Source of the DNA: JAEUMD01 sp937950105 | GTDB lineage: Bacteria; Pseudomonadota; Alphaproteobacteria; Rhizobiales; Hyphomicrobiaceae | NCBI GenBank assembly: GCA_036821845.1 | Contig: DAISIT010000005.1 | Span: forward strand, 24,053-88,052 | Reading direction: 5' to 3' | DNA: 64,000 nt | Position numbers and translations under genes: made by a program | The notes under the pieces: generated by a model | Database searches by the model: none | What the model was told of the DNA's origin: nothing | Seen by the model: the letters and a program-made list of their open reading frames with translations, nothing else | In this document: in pieces, positions 8,304 to 16,006 of the stretch | Position numbering within the stretch: position 1 is the first letter of the stretch | Layout: each line of letters begins with the position of its first letter

Positions 8304-9374
8304 TCAGGCGATCTTGCGCCGATTCGTGGCGAGCCAGCCATCGACCAGAGCCACGGTTTCGTCGATTGCGGCAAGGCGCATGCCTTTCTGCGCCGCGATC
8401 GCCTGCACCAGCTTGTCGACGCGCTCGATGCTCTGCGCGCCGGCCGCCAGCGCACGCGCCGCTGACGACGGACTCAAAAGCGACTGCGCAGCGGCCGCGT
8501 ACTTGTCGAACGGCACCATGTCCGCCGGGCTCGCGCCGAGCGTGACGCACAGGCTCGCGACCCAGTCGTAGACCGCGCGCGATGCCGCGACATCGGAATG
8601 CACGGCGTCCCTGATCGGACGCATGCCATCCGCCTGCACGCAGCGGTAATTGCCGGCCAGCAGCATCGCCCACTTCGCCATCGGCACGAAGATCGAGTCG
8701 TGCACCTTGAGCTTCACCGGCAGCTCCAGCATCTCGTCGCCGAACGGGTATCGCGCCGCGGCGATGTCCGCCTCCAGCCGCTCGAGGATCGCCGTATCGC
8801 CATCGGAAGCGAACCGCGCCGCCTTGAAGTTGGTCGGCAGCCGCACCTGCAGGACGTTGATTTTCTCGTCCGGCGGACGGAACGCCTGCGGATCGGGGCT
8901 GCACAGCGTGAACCTCGCCGGATCGAACCCGCTCCACACGCTCGGGTCCGTGTAGCAGTGCTGCAGCGCCGCCGAGTCGAGCCCCTTGATACGTTTGAGA
9001 TAGGGCAGCGGCGGCATGTTCATGATCGACATCACCGGCACGCGCGAGCGGGCGACCGCCGCCAGCAGCTCACGCACGCCGGCCGCGCCGTACTGCGGTT
9101 CCTGCATGGCCAGCGCCACCAGATCGAAGCGCGAAGGATCGACGCCACCCGGGGCCGAGGCCACGACCTTGCCCGGCAGGGTTTGCGTGTTGATCTCGAC
9201 CAGTCCCGCCCGCCCCTTCACCGGCATGCGGACGATGGCGCCGTCGCGATTGATGGCCTCGGCTTCGGCCGGGAGGCAGACCAGGGTCGCGTTGTGACCC
9301 GCACTTGCGATTTTTGCCCCGAGCAGCGAACCGTACGATGCCCCGAGAATGAGAATGTCCAATGCTTTGTTCAT
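8304..9374 (-). CDS. Ketopantoate reductase-like NAD(P)-binding oxidoreductase
   Basis: A 356-residue protein whose N-terminus (ILILGASYGSLLGAKIASAG) is a Rossmann loop of the ApbA/PanE type, with a helical C-terminal domain containing VPMAKWAMLLAGNYR, comparable to the lysine/asparagine region of ketopantoate reductases. The family reduces 2-dehydropantoate to pantoate, but this protein is longer than PanE (about 300) and diverged, so another 2-oxoacid could be the substrate. The ATG has a GGAGG site ten bases upstream. It stands alone, convergent with rplS. Family placement is fair, function is not settled. Confidence 0.65.
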   Translation of the reverse strand: MNKALDILILGASYGSLLGAKIASAGHNATLVCLPAEAEAINRDGAIVRMPVKGRAGLVEINTQTLPGKVVASAPGGVDPSRFDLVALAMQEPQYGAAGVRELLAAVARSRVPVMSIMNMPPLPYLKRIKGLDSAALQHCYTDPSVWSGFDPARFTLCSPDPQAFRPPDEKINVLQVRLPTNFKAARFASDGDTAILERLEADIAAARYPFGDEMLELPVKLKVHDSIFVPMAKWAMLLAGNYRCVQADGMRPIRDAVHSDVAASRAVYDWVASLCVTLGASPADMVPFDKYAAAAQSLLSPSSAARALAAGAQSIERVDKLVQAIAAQKGMRLAAIDETVALVDGWLATNRRKIA

Positions 9375-9743
9375 GGCGTTTCGTCCTCCGTTATGGCGAA
9401 CGACCGTCGGCGCATCGGTCTCCGTAAATCACTAGACACCAACTCGGATATTTTCGCAGGTCACCAATTGTCGCAGTCCGATCTGGATCAACACCCTGAT
9501 GCCGCTGGATTTCTGGCTTGGTGGATGCCTGATGGGCGGCGATGCAGAGTGCCTGATCGCTGGGCACACCTGCGCCGCGCGCCCGCCGTTCCAAGCGCCG
9601 ACACCGGCGGATTTCGCCTCTGCTGCAGCCGCATCTCTCACCATGAGCTGAGGCCGCGCTCGCCCGGAGGGGCGTCTCTCCCGTACACTGCTGGCGAAAG
9701 GCCTCGCGGGGCGAATCGGCAATTTCGACGGCGGAGGGGCGCG
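9375..9743. other. Intergenic region, no gene seen
   Basis: About 370 bases between divergent genes. Frames across it lack codon bias, ribosome sites and family signatures. It should hold the two divergent promoters, but no convincing promoter pair, repeat or hairpin was identified. Confidence 0.5.
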
Positions 9744-10289
9744 ATGAGCGTGGCGGCCGAAGCGGAGAAGAAACAGGACACGACCGACGACAAAAGAGCC
9801 GCACGGCGTCAGCTCATCATTACGTTTTTTCCGATGTTCATCGCCGTGCTGTCGCTCATCACGTCGATCTACAATGGCTACCTGAACAATAAATTCGTCG
9901 TCATGATCCAGGGCGGGCTCAGCCGCAGCGAATACATGCGCACCTGCCGCGATGCCATCGACGCCTACTTCCAGGTCAAGTATCGCGCCGGCGTCGTCAC
10001 CCGCGAAGTCGCAACGGACGCTTCAGCGGCGGCGCCCTCGTCGCGCGACGTCATCGAGGCCGGCAATGCTGTCGCGAAATTCGGCGCGCTCGCAACCTAC
10101 CTTGCGAACCTGCGCGACGAGGACATCCGCGCTAAATACACCCACCTCTACTGGAAGCTCGAGAAGTTCGCGGCGCTTGCCGGCGACGCCAACGCCAAGT
10201 CGGAGCGCGACAAGCTGCTCGAGGAGGCCGACAAGACCTTCTACGAGCTGAACAACGATTGCGTGGCGACCGCCAAGATGCAGCGCTGA
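9744..10289 (+). CDS. Hypothetical protein with one N-terminal membrane helix
   Basis: A 181-residue protein I do not recognise. A charged N-terminus (residues 1-24, rich in Lys, Asp and Arg) precedes one hydrophobic span, LIITFFPMFIAVLSLITSIY. The remainder is soluble and helical with several Lys/Glu-rich stretches and two cysteines, in MRTCRDA and NNDCVA. The ATG has a strong GGAGGGG site. It is followed by a cytochrome c gene 176 bases on, with no sign of coupling. It is probably a bitopic inner-membrane protein; role unknown. Confidence 0.6.
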   Translation: MSVAAEAEKKQDTTDDKRAARRQLIITFFPMFIAVLSLITSIYNGYLNNKFVVMIQGGLSRSEYMRTCRDAIDAYFQVKYRAGVVTREVATDASAAAPSSRDVIEAGNAVAKFGALATYLANLRDEDIRAKYTHLYWKLEKFAALAGDANAKSERDKLLEEADKTFYELNNDCVATAKMQR

Positions 10290-10465
10290 TCGAGACCCGC
10301 GGCGAGCGGGTCACGGGACCAGCGAACACGCCTCTCGAGCCTCTCCCTTGGACTTTCGGTCGCTTGCGCGAAGTCTTGAGCGGGATCAAGGTTCGCAGGG
10401 CGCCGTTTCGCGAGCTTTCCCGCGTCGCACACGGACCCGCGCGACCCAGAATAAGGATCATCCCC

Positions 10466-10879
10466 ATGCAACTTCATCGTCTCGCGGTGGCCGCCGTCGC
10501 CGCCCTGCTGATGGCACCCGTCGTCACCGCGCCCGCCGCTCGCGCCGAGCTGAGCGAGACCGGCAAGCAGGCCATCACCAAGGCCGGCCAGATCATGTTC
10601 GAGCATCGCTGCCGCAGCTGCCATGCCGACGACCCGGCCGCCAAGAGCTATGGCCCGAGCCTGATCGGCGTGGTCGGCCGCAAGGCGGGCAGCGTCGAAG
10701 GCTTCACTTATTCGGACGCGCTGAAGTCGTCAGGGCTGGTGTGGACCGATGCGGCGCTGAAGGCGTGGATGGCCGACAATAAGGCGCTGATGCCGGGAAC
10801 CCGCATGCGCCACGTCGGCATCACCGACGCCGAGGAGCAGGAGTTCATCCTCGCCTATCTGAAGTCGCTGTCGAAGTAA
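10466..10879 (+). CDS. Class I cytochrome c (cytochrome c2-like), exported
   Basis: A 137-residue periplasmic electron carrier. A signal peptide covers residues 1-28, ending ARA before ELSE. The haem-binding motif is C49-R-S-C52-H53. A GPSLIGVVGRKAG segment follows, as in cytochrome c2/c550, and the probable axial ligand is M114 in MPGTRM. The ATG has AAGGA upstream. The physiological partner is unknown; it may link the bc1 complex to an oxidase or dehydrogenase. A terminator-like hairpin follows. Confidence 0.9.
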   Translation: MQLHRLAVAAVAALLMAPVVTAPAARAELSETGKQAITKAGQIMFEHRCRSCHADDPAAKSYGPSLIGVVGRKAGSVEGFTYSDALKSSGLVWTDAALKAWMADNKALMPGTRMRHVGITDAEEQEFILAYLKSLSK

Positions 10880-10906
10880 GAGACGCCGCCTCACGGCGCG
10901 TTGCAG

Positions 10907-10944
10907 CGGCCCGGTTGCCAGACAGGCGACCGGGCCGTTTCGTT
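10907..10944 (+). terminator. Probable terminator after the cytochrome c gene
   Basis: A 13-bp stem (10907-10919 with 10925-10937, one G-T pair) with a 5-base loop, followed by TTTCGTT. Confidence 0.65.
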
Positions 10945-11028
10945 GGCGCGCCTTGATCGCGCATCGGTGACCACGCCGCCCGGCCGCGCTACCATGAGGG
11001 CCCGAAGAAACGCCAACGAGGCCGCCGC

Positions 11029-11616
11029 ATGCCAACCACCGTCCGCCTGCTCTTTCTCGCCGGCTCGGCCCGCAAGGGCTCGTTCAACAAGAAGCTCGCC
11101 GACCTCGGCGCCTCGGTCGCCGAAGCGAACGGCATCACCGCGACGCGCCTCGACCTCGGCGACTACCCGATGCCGCTCTACGACGGCGACCTCGAAGCGG
11201 CAGAGGGCCCGCCCGAGAACGCGGTGAAACTGCGGCACGTGTTCGCGCTGCATACCGGCGTGTTCATCGCCGCGCCCGAGTACAACAGCTCGATCACGCC
11301 GCTGCTGAAGAACACGCTCGACTGGATGACCCGCGTGCGCGAGGGCGACACCAACCCGCTCGAAGTTTTCCGCACGCGCGTGTTCGCGATCGGCTCGGCC
11401 TCTCCCGGCGCGCTCGGGGGCCTGCGCGGCCTGAATACCGTGCGGCAGGTGCTGGAGCTTGGTCTCGGCGCCTTGGTGCTGCCGGAGCAATTCGCCGTCT
11501 CCCGCGCCGCCGACGCCTTCGACGACCACGGGCATCTGAAAGCCAAGGACCAGCAGGAAGCCTTCAAGGCCCTGATCCAGAAGCTCGCCCGGGCGGCTCA
11601 CGTGCTGCACGGGTAG
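11029..11616 (+). CDS. NADPH-dependent FMN reductase family protein
   Basis: A 195-residue flavodoxin-fold protein of the FMN_red family. The FMN phosphate loop is LAGSARKGSFNKKLA near the N-terminus, and the family hallmark PEYNSSITPLLKNTLDW lies near the middle. GSASPGALGG follows. Members include chromate and quinone reductases that reduce substrates using NAD(P)H via FMN. The substrate here cannot be assigned. The ATG has GAGG upstream. It is monocistronic by appearance. Confidence 0.88.
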   Translation: MPTTVRLLFLAGSARKGSFNKKLADLGASVAEANGITATRLDLGDYPMPLYDGDLEAAEGPPENAVKLRHVFALHTGVFIAAPEYNSSITPLLKNTLDWMTRVREGDTNPLEVFRTRVFAIGSASPGALGGLRGLNTVRQVLELGLGALVLPEQFAVSRAADAFDDHGHLKAKDQQEAFKALIQKLARAAHVLHG

Positions 11617-11669
11617 GGGCGGGGGACAAGGCTCGCTTAAGGGCCGAAGCTGCCGTCATTCCCACCAGT

Positions 11670-11699
11670 GTCATCGCGGGGCTCGTCCCCGCGATCCAT
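11670..11699. repeat. Palindromic repeat element, left copy
   Basis: Arms ATCGCGGGG (11673-11681) and CCCCGCGAT (11687-11695) around loop CTCGT, flanked by GTC and CCAT. It forms an inverted pair with 11887-11916 around a GIY-YIG gene remnant, and matches the solo element at 661-690 apart from compensating arm changes. Confidence 0.8.
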
Positions 11700-11735
11700 G
11701 GTGCAGCATGTTCCCAAGTCTGATGGAGCGCACGC

Positions 11736-11915
11736 ATGCAGACCTATTTCGTTTATATGCTGGCGGCCAAGCCTTACGGCACGCTCTACATCAGCGTGAC
11801 GAACAACATCATAAGCTCGTCTGGTGGATCGCTATCCCTCGCGGGCCGGTGTGCGGCCGGTAACTCCGATCTGAGTGCGCGGAGGAATGGATCGCGGGGA
11901 CAAGCCCCGCGATGA
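11736..11915 (+). pseudogene. GIY-YIG nuclease gene remnant (COG2827-like)
   Basis: A 59-codon frame whose first 25 residues match the N-terminus of small stand-alone GIY-YIG proteins: YFVYMLAAKPYGTLYISVTN corresponds to the family's YVYILASxxNGTLYxGVTN. The rest of the domain is missing. After about position 11812 the reading becomes unrelated and ends inside the right-hand repeat. Intact members are about 90-110 residues and continue with the catalytic arginine and helix, absent here. The conserved glycine of the second GIY-YIG strand is serine. It is therefore a truncated, inactive copy. It is flanked by inverted palindromic repeats. Confidence 0.75.
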
Positions 11916-11916
11916 C
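11887..11916. repeat. Palindromic repeat element, right copy (inverted)
   Basis: Arms ATCGCGGGG (11891-11899) and CCCCGCGAT (11905-11913) around loop ACAAG. Read on the minus strand it is the 11670-11699 element with one loop change. The stop of the GIY-YIG remnant frame lies inside it. Confidence 0.8.
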
Positions 11917-11959
11917 AGCAGTGGGTCAAAAGCCGCCCCCACCCCGCCCTCGCCCGCCC

Positions 11960-12574
11960 CTATCGCAGCATCGCTTCGATCAGGCGCTTGGCGTCGGGGC
12001 TGTCCCATTCGGCGGGGCCCATGAGGCGGCCGACCTCGCGGCCGTCCGCGTCGATCAGCAGTGTCGCCGGCATGCCGATGGCCTTCACCTGTGACGGCGC
12101 GCGCCCGGTCGGGTCCGAGTAGTAGGCGAGGGACTGCACGCCGAGGCCGTCGAGGAACTTCTTCGCCGTCTCGAAGCCGTTCTTGTCGACGCTGACGGCC
12201 ATCACCTCGAACTTGTCGGACCCCATGGCCTTCTGCAGCCGGTCGAGCGACGGCATCTCCTCGCGGCACGGCCCGCACCACGTCGCCCACAGGTTCAGCA
12301 GCACCACCTTGCCCTTCTTGTCGGCGATGGTCTTCGTCACCTGCGCGGCGTCGTAGAACGGGAACTGGGGCACCGGCTCGGCGGCACTCTTGTAGACGAA
12401 CGCCGTCATCTTGCCCTGGTTGAGCTTCGCAGCCGGGGCCGCCGCGCCCACTGCCGCGGGGGCGACCGGCGCCGCCCCGACCTGACCGGCGTTGTCAGGT
12501 CCGCCACGGCTGACGTATACCGCCGCCACGGCGACGGCGGCGGCAGCGAGACCGAGCAAAGGCAGTACGCGCAT
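11960..12574 (-). CDS. tlpA: TlpA-type membrane-anchored thiol:disulfide reductase
   Basis: A 204-residue thioredoxin-fold protein anchored by one N-terminal helix (residues 3-21), with the active site on the periplasmic side. An Ala/Pro linker runs to about residue 50. The redox motif is WATWC100GPC103 followed by REEMPSL, the TlpA/ResA signature, and a cis-proline region GMPATLLID. Such proteins reduce disulfides in periplasmic copper-chaperone or cytochrome maturation targets. The ATG at 12572-12574 has AGGAAACA upstream; a GTG at 12610 in the tandem repeat is a weaker start. It is divergent from argH. Confidence 0.92.
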   Translation of the reverse strand: MRVLPLLGLAAAAVAVAAVYVSRGGPDNAGQVGAAPVAPAAVGAAAPAAKLNQGKMTAFVYKSAAEPVPQFPFYDAAQVTKTIADKKGKVVLLNLWATWCGPCREEMPSLDRLQKAMGSDKFEVMAVSVDKNGFETAKKFLDGLGVQSLAYYSDPTGRAPSQVKAIGMPATLLIDADGREVGRLMGPAEWDSPDAKRLIEAMLR

Positions 12575-12591
12575 TCGTTGTTTCCTGTTTG

Positions 12592-12729
12592 GTTCGAGAG
12601 GCCGATTCACGCCTTCGATGGAAGCCGGAAGCTCCCATCTCAGACGATCGGGCTCTCGCCGTTCGAGAGGCCGATTAACGCCTTCGATGGAAGCCAGAAG
12701 CTCCCATCTCTGGCGATCGGGCTCTCGCC
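12592..12729. repeat. Tandem 69-bp direct repeat, two copies
   Basis: Units 12592-12660 and 12661-12729 are the same length and differ at four positions. Each ends with GATCGGGCTCTCGCC and begins GTTCGAGAGGCCGAT, so at the unit junction they form an inverted repeat (12647-12658 with 12664-12675, one mismatch, 5-base loop). The unit length is a multiple of three, so the argH frame reads through without a stop, but the argH start lies downstream. Confidence 0.9.
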
Positions 12730-12784
12730 GTTCGCAACCGACCCGACAGCCACCCTTCCGCCAGTGCCGAGGAGCCCGACGCCC

Positions 12785-14194
12785 GTGACCGAAAAAGCAG
12801 CGAACAAGATGTGGGGCGGCCGCTTCGAGATGTCACCGTCCGAGCTGATGGTGCGAATAAATGCCTCGATCGGCTTCGACAAGGCGCTGGCGCCCCAAGA
12901 CATCCGGGGCTCGAAAGCCCACGCCGCCATGCTGGCCGAGAACGGCATCATCACGAAATCAGATGCTCGTGAGATCGCCAGGGGGCTCGACCAGATCGCC
13001 GGCGAGATCGAGGCCGGAAAGTTCAACTTCCAGGTGGCGCTGGAAGACATCCACATGAACGTCGAGAGCCGCCTGGCCGAGATCATCGGCCCGGCAGCCG
13101 GACGCCTGCACACGGCGCGCTCGCGCAACGATCAGGTGGCGCTCGATTTCAGGATGTATGTACGCGACGCTTTGGACGCGTTCGACGCCGCCCTGCTCGC
13201 GCTGCAGAAAACGCTTGCGGAAAAGGCGCTGACGCACGCCGCCGTCGTCATGCCCGGCTTCACGCATCTCCAGCCGGCGCAGCCCGTCACCTTCGGCCAC
13301 CATCTGCTCGCCTATGTCGAAATGTTCGGCCGCGATCGCGCCCGCTTCGCCGACGCCCGCAAGCGCATGAACGAATGCCCGCTCGGCTCGGCGGCGCTGG
13401 CGGGAACCTCGTTCCCCATCGACCGGCACATGACCGCCGAAGCGCTCGGCTTCGACCGGCCGACCGCCAATTCGCTCGACGGCGTCTCGGACCGCGATTT
13501 CGCACTCGAGGCGATGGCCGCCGCCACCATCTCCGCGGTGCACCTGTCGCGGCTGTCGGAAGAAATCGTCATCTGGATGACGCCGCAGTTCGGCTTCGTC
13601 ACGCTCACCGACCGCTGGACCACCGGCTCGTCGATCATGCCGCAGAAACGCAACCCCGACGCGGCCGAACTCTGCCGCGCCAAGGTCGGCCGCATCGCCG
13701 GCGCCTTCCAGGGCCTCGTCATGGTCATGAAGGGTCTGCCGCTAACCTATTCCAAGGACATGCAGGAGGACAAGGAGCAGACCTTCGACGCGCTGACGAA
13801 CTACGCGGTCGCCGTGGCGGCGATGACCGGCATGGTGGCCGAGCTGGAACCCGTGCCGGAGCGTATGGCGGCGGCGGCCGGGCGCGGCTATTCGACCGCG
13901 ACCGACCTCGCCGACTGGCTGGTGCGGACGCTGAAGTTGCCGTTCCGCGAGGCGCACCACGTCACCGGCGCCATCGTGAAGGAGGCCGAGAAGCGGGGGC
14001 TGGAGCTGTGGGACCTTCCGCTGGACGCCATGCAGAAGATCGAGAAGCGCATCTCGAAGGACGTTTTCTCGGTTCTGTCGGTCGAAAGCTCGGTCAAGAG
14101 CAGAACCAGCTATGGGGGAACCGCGCCACAGAACGTCACCAAAATGGCCAAGAGCTGGCTCAAGCGGTTGGAAAAGGCGGCCAAGGCGGGCTAG
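12785..14194 (+). CDS. argH: Argininosuccinate lyase
   Basis: Last step of arginine synthesis: cleaves argininosuccinate to arginine and fumarate in the cytoplasm. The 469 residues match the family. They start with MWGGRFEMSPSELM, include HTARSRNDQVALD and end the active site with GSSIMPQKRNPDAAEL, the fumarase/aspartase superfamily signature carrying the catalytic serine. The GTG start at 12785 has GAGGAG upstream. The frame stays open back to 12578 through the tandem repeat, but that part is not family sequence. It is followed by lptM and lysA, a conserved gene order. Confidence 0.96.
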   Translation: MTEKAANKMWGGRFEMSPSELMVRINASIGFDKALAPQDIRGSKAHAAMLAENGIITKSDAREIARGLDQIAGEIEAGKFNFQVALEDIHMNVESRLAEIIGPAAGRLHTARSRNDQVALDFRMYVRDALDAFDAALLALQKTLAEKALTHAAVVMPGFTHLQPAQPVTFGHHLLAYVEMFGRDRARFADARKRMNECPLGSAALAGTSFPIDRHMTAEALGFDRPTANSLDGVSDRDFALEAMAAATISAVHLSRLSEEIVIWMTPQFGFVTLTDRWTTGSSIMPQKRNPDAAELCRAKVGRIAGAFQGLVMVMKGLPLTYSKDMQEDKEQTFDALTNYAVAVAAMTGMVAELEPVPERMAAAAGRGYSTATDLADWLVRTLKLPFREAHHVTGAIVKEAEKRGLELWDLPLDAMQKIEKRISKDVFSVLSVESSVKSRTSYGGTAPQNVTKMAKSWLKRLEKAAKAG

Positions 14195-14282
14195 AACGAC
14201 CCCCATGGCCCGCACCCGGACGGGCGTTCCCGCCAGCCGTGCTGCGGGAGGCGCCATCCACGCGTGACCCGATAGGTGAAGA

Positions 14283-14489
14283 TTGTCCGGTCTGGTGAAG
14301 AAAAGCGCCGTTCTCCTGCTGCTGCCGCTGCTGCTGGCCGGCTGCGGCGTGCGCGGCTCGCTGGAAGCCCCGGCCGAGGCGAAAGCTGCCGGCGAGGCGA
14401 CCTCGCCGGACGCCGCTGCCGCCGGGCCGAAGTCCGCTGCCGGGCCCAAGCCGCACCGTGGCTTCATCCTCGACGGCCTGATCCGCTAA
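14283..14489 (+). CDS. lptM: LptM-like LPS translocon maturation lipoprotein
   Basis: A 68-residue lipoprotein. A hydrophobic leader ends in the lipobox LLAGC, followed by GVRGSLE, the short conserved segment of the LptM/YifL family, then an Ala/Pro/Gly-rich tail. In E. coli LptM binds and helps mature the outer-membrane LptD-LptE translocon. Position between argH and lysA is typical. The start appears to be TTG at 14283, six bases after AGG of an AGGTGA site; a GTG at 14295 is an alternative. Small size and rare start make it easy to miss. Confidence 0.8.
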   Translation: MSGLVKKSAVLLLLPLLLAGCGVRGSLEAPAEAKAAGEATSPDAAAAGPKSAAGPKPHRGFILDGLIR

Positions 14490-14566
14490 GTTTCGCTCGC
14501 CTTCGCGCCGTGTCTCGGCTAGGTCCGGCCGAACGCAATCCCGCGCGCGCTTTCGGCTGATCCCTC

Positions 14567-15841
14567 ATGCATCATTTCCATTATCGCGACGGCGTACTGC
14601 ACGCCGAGGATGTCTCGCTGGCGGCGATCGCCCGCGAGGTCGGCACGCCGTTCTATTGCTACTCGACCGCCACGCTGGAGCGGCACTACCGGGTGCTGGC
14701 GGAAGCGTTCCAGGGCCAGGACGCGCTGATCTGTTTCGCCGTGAAGGCCAACTCCAACCAGGCGGTGCTGGCGACCATGGCGCGGCTCGGCGCTGGCATG
14801 GACGTGGTGTCCGAGGGCGAGTTGCGCCGCGCGCGGGCTGCGGGGGTGCCGGCCGACCGCATCATTTTCGCTGGCGTCGGCAAGACGCGCGACGAGATGG
14901 CCTACGCGCTCTCCGAGGGCATCCTCGGCTTCAACGTCGAGAGCGAGCCGGAACTGCGGGCGCTGAGCGCTGTCGCGTCCGAAATGGGCCGCACCGCGCA
15001 CGTTGCGTTGCGCGTGAATCCCGACGTCGACGCCAAAACCCACGCCAAGATCTCGACCGGCAAGGCCGAGAACAAGTTCGGCATTCCGCTCAACGACGCC
15101 GCTGCACTCTACGCGGAAGCGCGCGACCTGCCGGCCATCGCCGCCACCGGCATCCACATGCACATCGGCAGTCAGATCACCGATCTGGCGCCGTTCCGCG
15201 CCGCCTTCCGCCTGATGCGCGAACTCGCCCTCGAGTTGCGTGGCCAAGGGCACCAGCTCGCCCACCTCGACATCGGTGGCGGCCTCGGCGTGCCCTATCG
15301 CGGCGCCAACGAGGTACCGCCGCACCCCGACGAGTATGCCCGCGTTGTCAAGGAAACGCTCGGCGATCTCGGCCTGAAGATCGTCATGGAGCCGGGCCGC
15401 ATGATCGTCGGCAATGCCGGCATTCTCGTCACGCGCACCATCTTCGTGAAGGAGGGCGCCGACCGCACCTTCACCATCGTCGACGCCGCCATGAACGATC
15501 TGATCCGTCCGACGCTGTACGAGGCGTATCACGAGATCTGGCCGCTCGAGGAAGCACTCGCGCACCAGCCGGCGGTGATGCAGGACGTTGTCGGACCGGT
15601 CTGCGAGACGGGCGACTATCTGGCGACCGAGCGCACCTTGCCGCCGTTCAAGGCGGGCGACCTGATGGCGGTGATGACGGCGGGGGCCTATGGCGCCGTG
15701 ATGTCGTCGACCTACAATTCGCGCCTGCTGGTGCCGGAGGTGCTGGTCAACGGTAACAGCTACGCGGTGGTCCGCCCGCGCCCGGATTACGAAGATTTAA
15801 TCGGCCTCGACCGGCTGCCGCCGTGGCTCGGGGCGAGCTGA
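14567..15841 (+). CDS. lysA: Diaminopimelate decarboxylase
   Basis: PLP enzyme converting meso-diaminopimelate to lysine. The 424-residue protein has the PLP lysine K60 in CFAVKANSNQ, a phosphate-binding glycine run DIGGGLGVPY, EPGRMIVGNAG, and the second-subunit cysteine motif GPVCETGDYL. A Y-x-S-x-Y-NSR ending (MSSTYNSRLL) is also present. It follows lptM by 77 bases and probably shares its transcript. The ATG has only a weak ribosome site. Lysine synthesis is further represented by dapD at 20345. Confidence 0.96.
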   Translation: MHHFHYRDGVLHAEDVSLAAIAREVGTPFYCYSTATLERHYRVLAEAFQGQDALICFAVKANSNQAVLATMARLGAGMDVVSEGELRRARAAGVPADRIIFAGVGKTRDEMAYALSEGILGFNVESEPELRALSAVASEMGRTAHVALRVNPDVDAKTHAKISTGKAENKFGIPLNDAAALYAEARDLPAIAATGIHMHIGSQITDLAPFRAAFRLMRELALELRGQGHQLAHLDIGGGLGVPYRGANEVPPHPDEYARVVKETLGDLGLKIVMEPGRMIVGNAGILVTRTIFVKEGADRTFTIVDAAMNDLIRPTLYEAYHEIWPLEEALAHQPAVMQDVVGPVCETGDYLATERTLPPFKAGDLMAVMTAGAYGAVMSSTYNSRLLVPEVLVNGNSYAVVRPRPDYEDLIGLDRLPPWLGAS

Positions 15842-16006
15842 TCCGCCCACCTCTGAAGCTCGTAGAGCCCCGCAATTCCGGCATTTCGGTGCGCCTTTGC
15901 ACCTGTCGTGTGCCGTCGCACGGCCGCATTGGCGCGTCAGTCTGCCGACAAGGCGCAAGCGACCGTAAAGGATGCGCTCTCGTCAACGCGTGCTAGATTT
16001 GCGGTC

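Noticed and set aside
12578..12784. Extension of argH upstream through the 69-bp tandem repeat
   Set aside because: The frame is open but the sequence is unlike argininosuccinate lyases, and a GTG with GAGGAG at 12785 gives the normal N-terminus.
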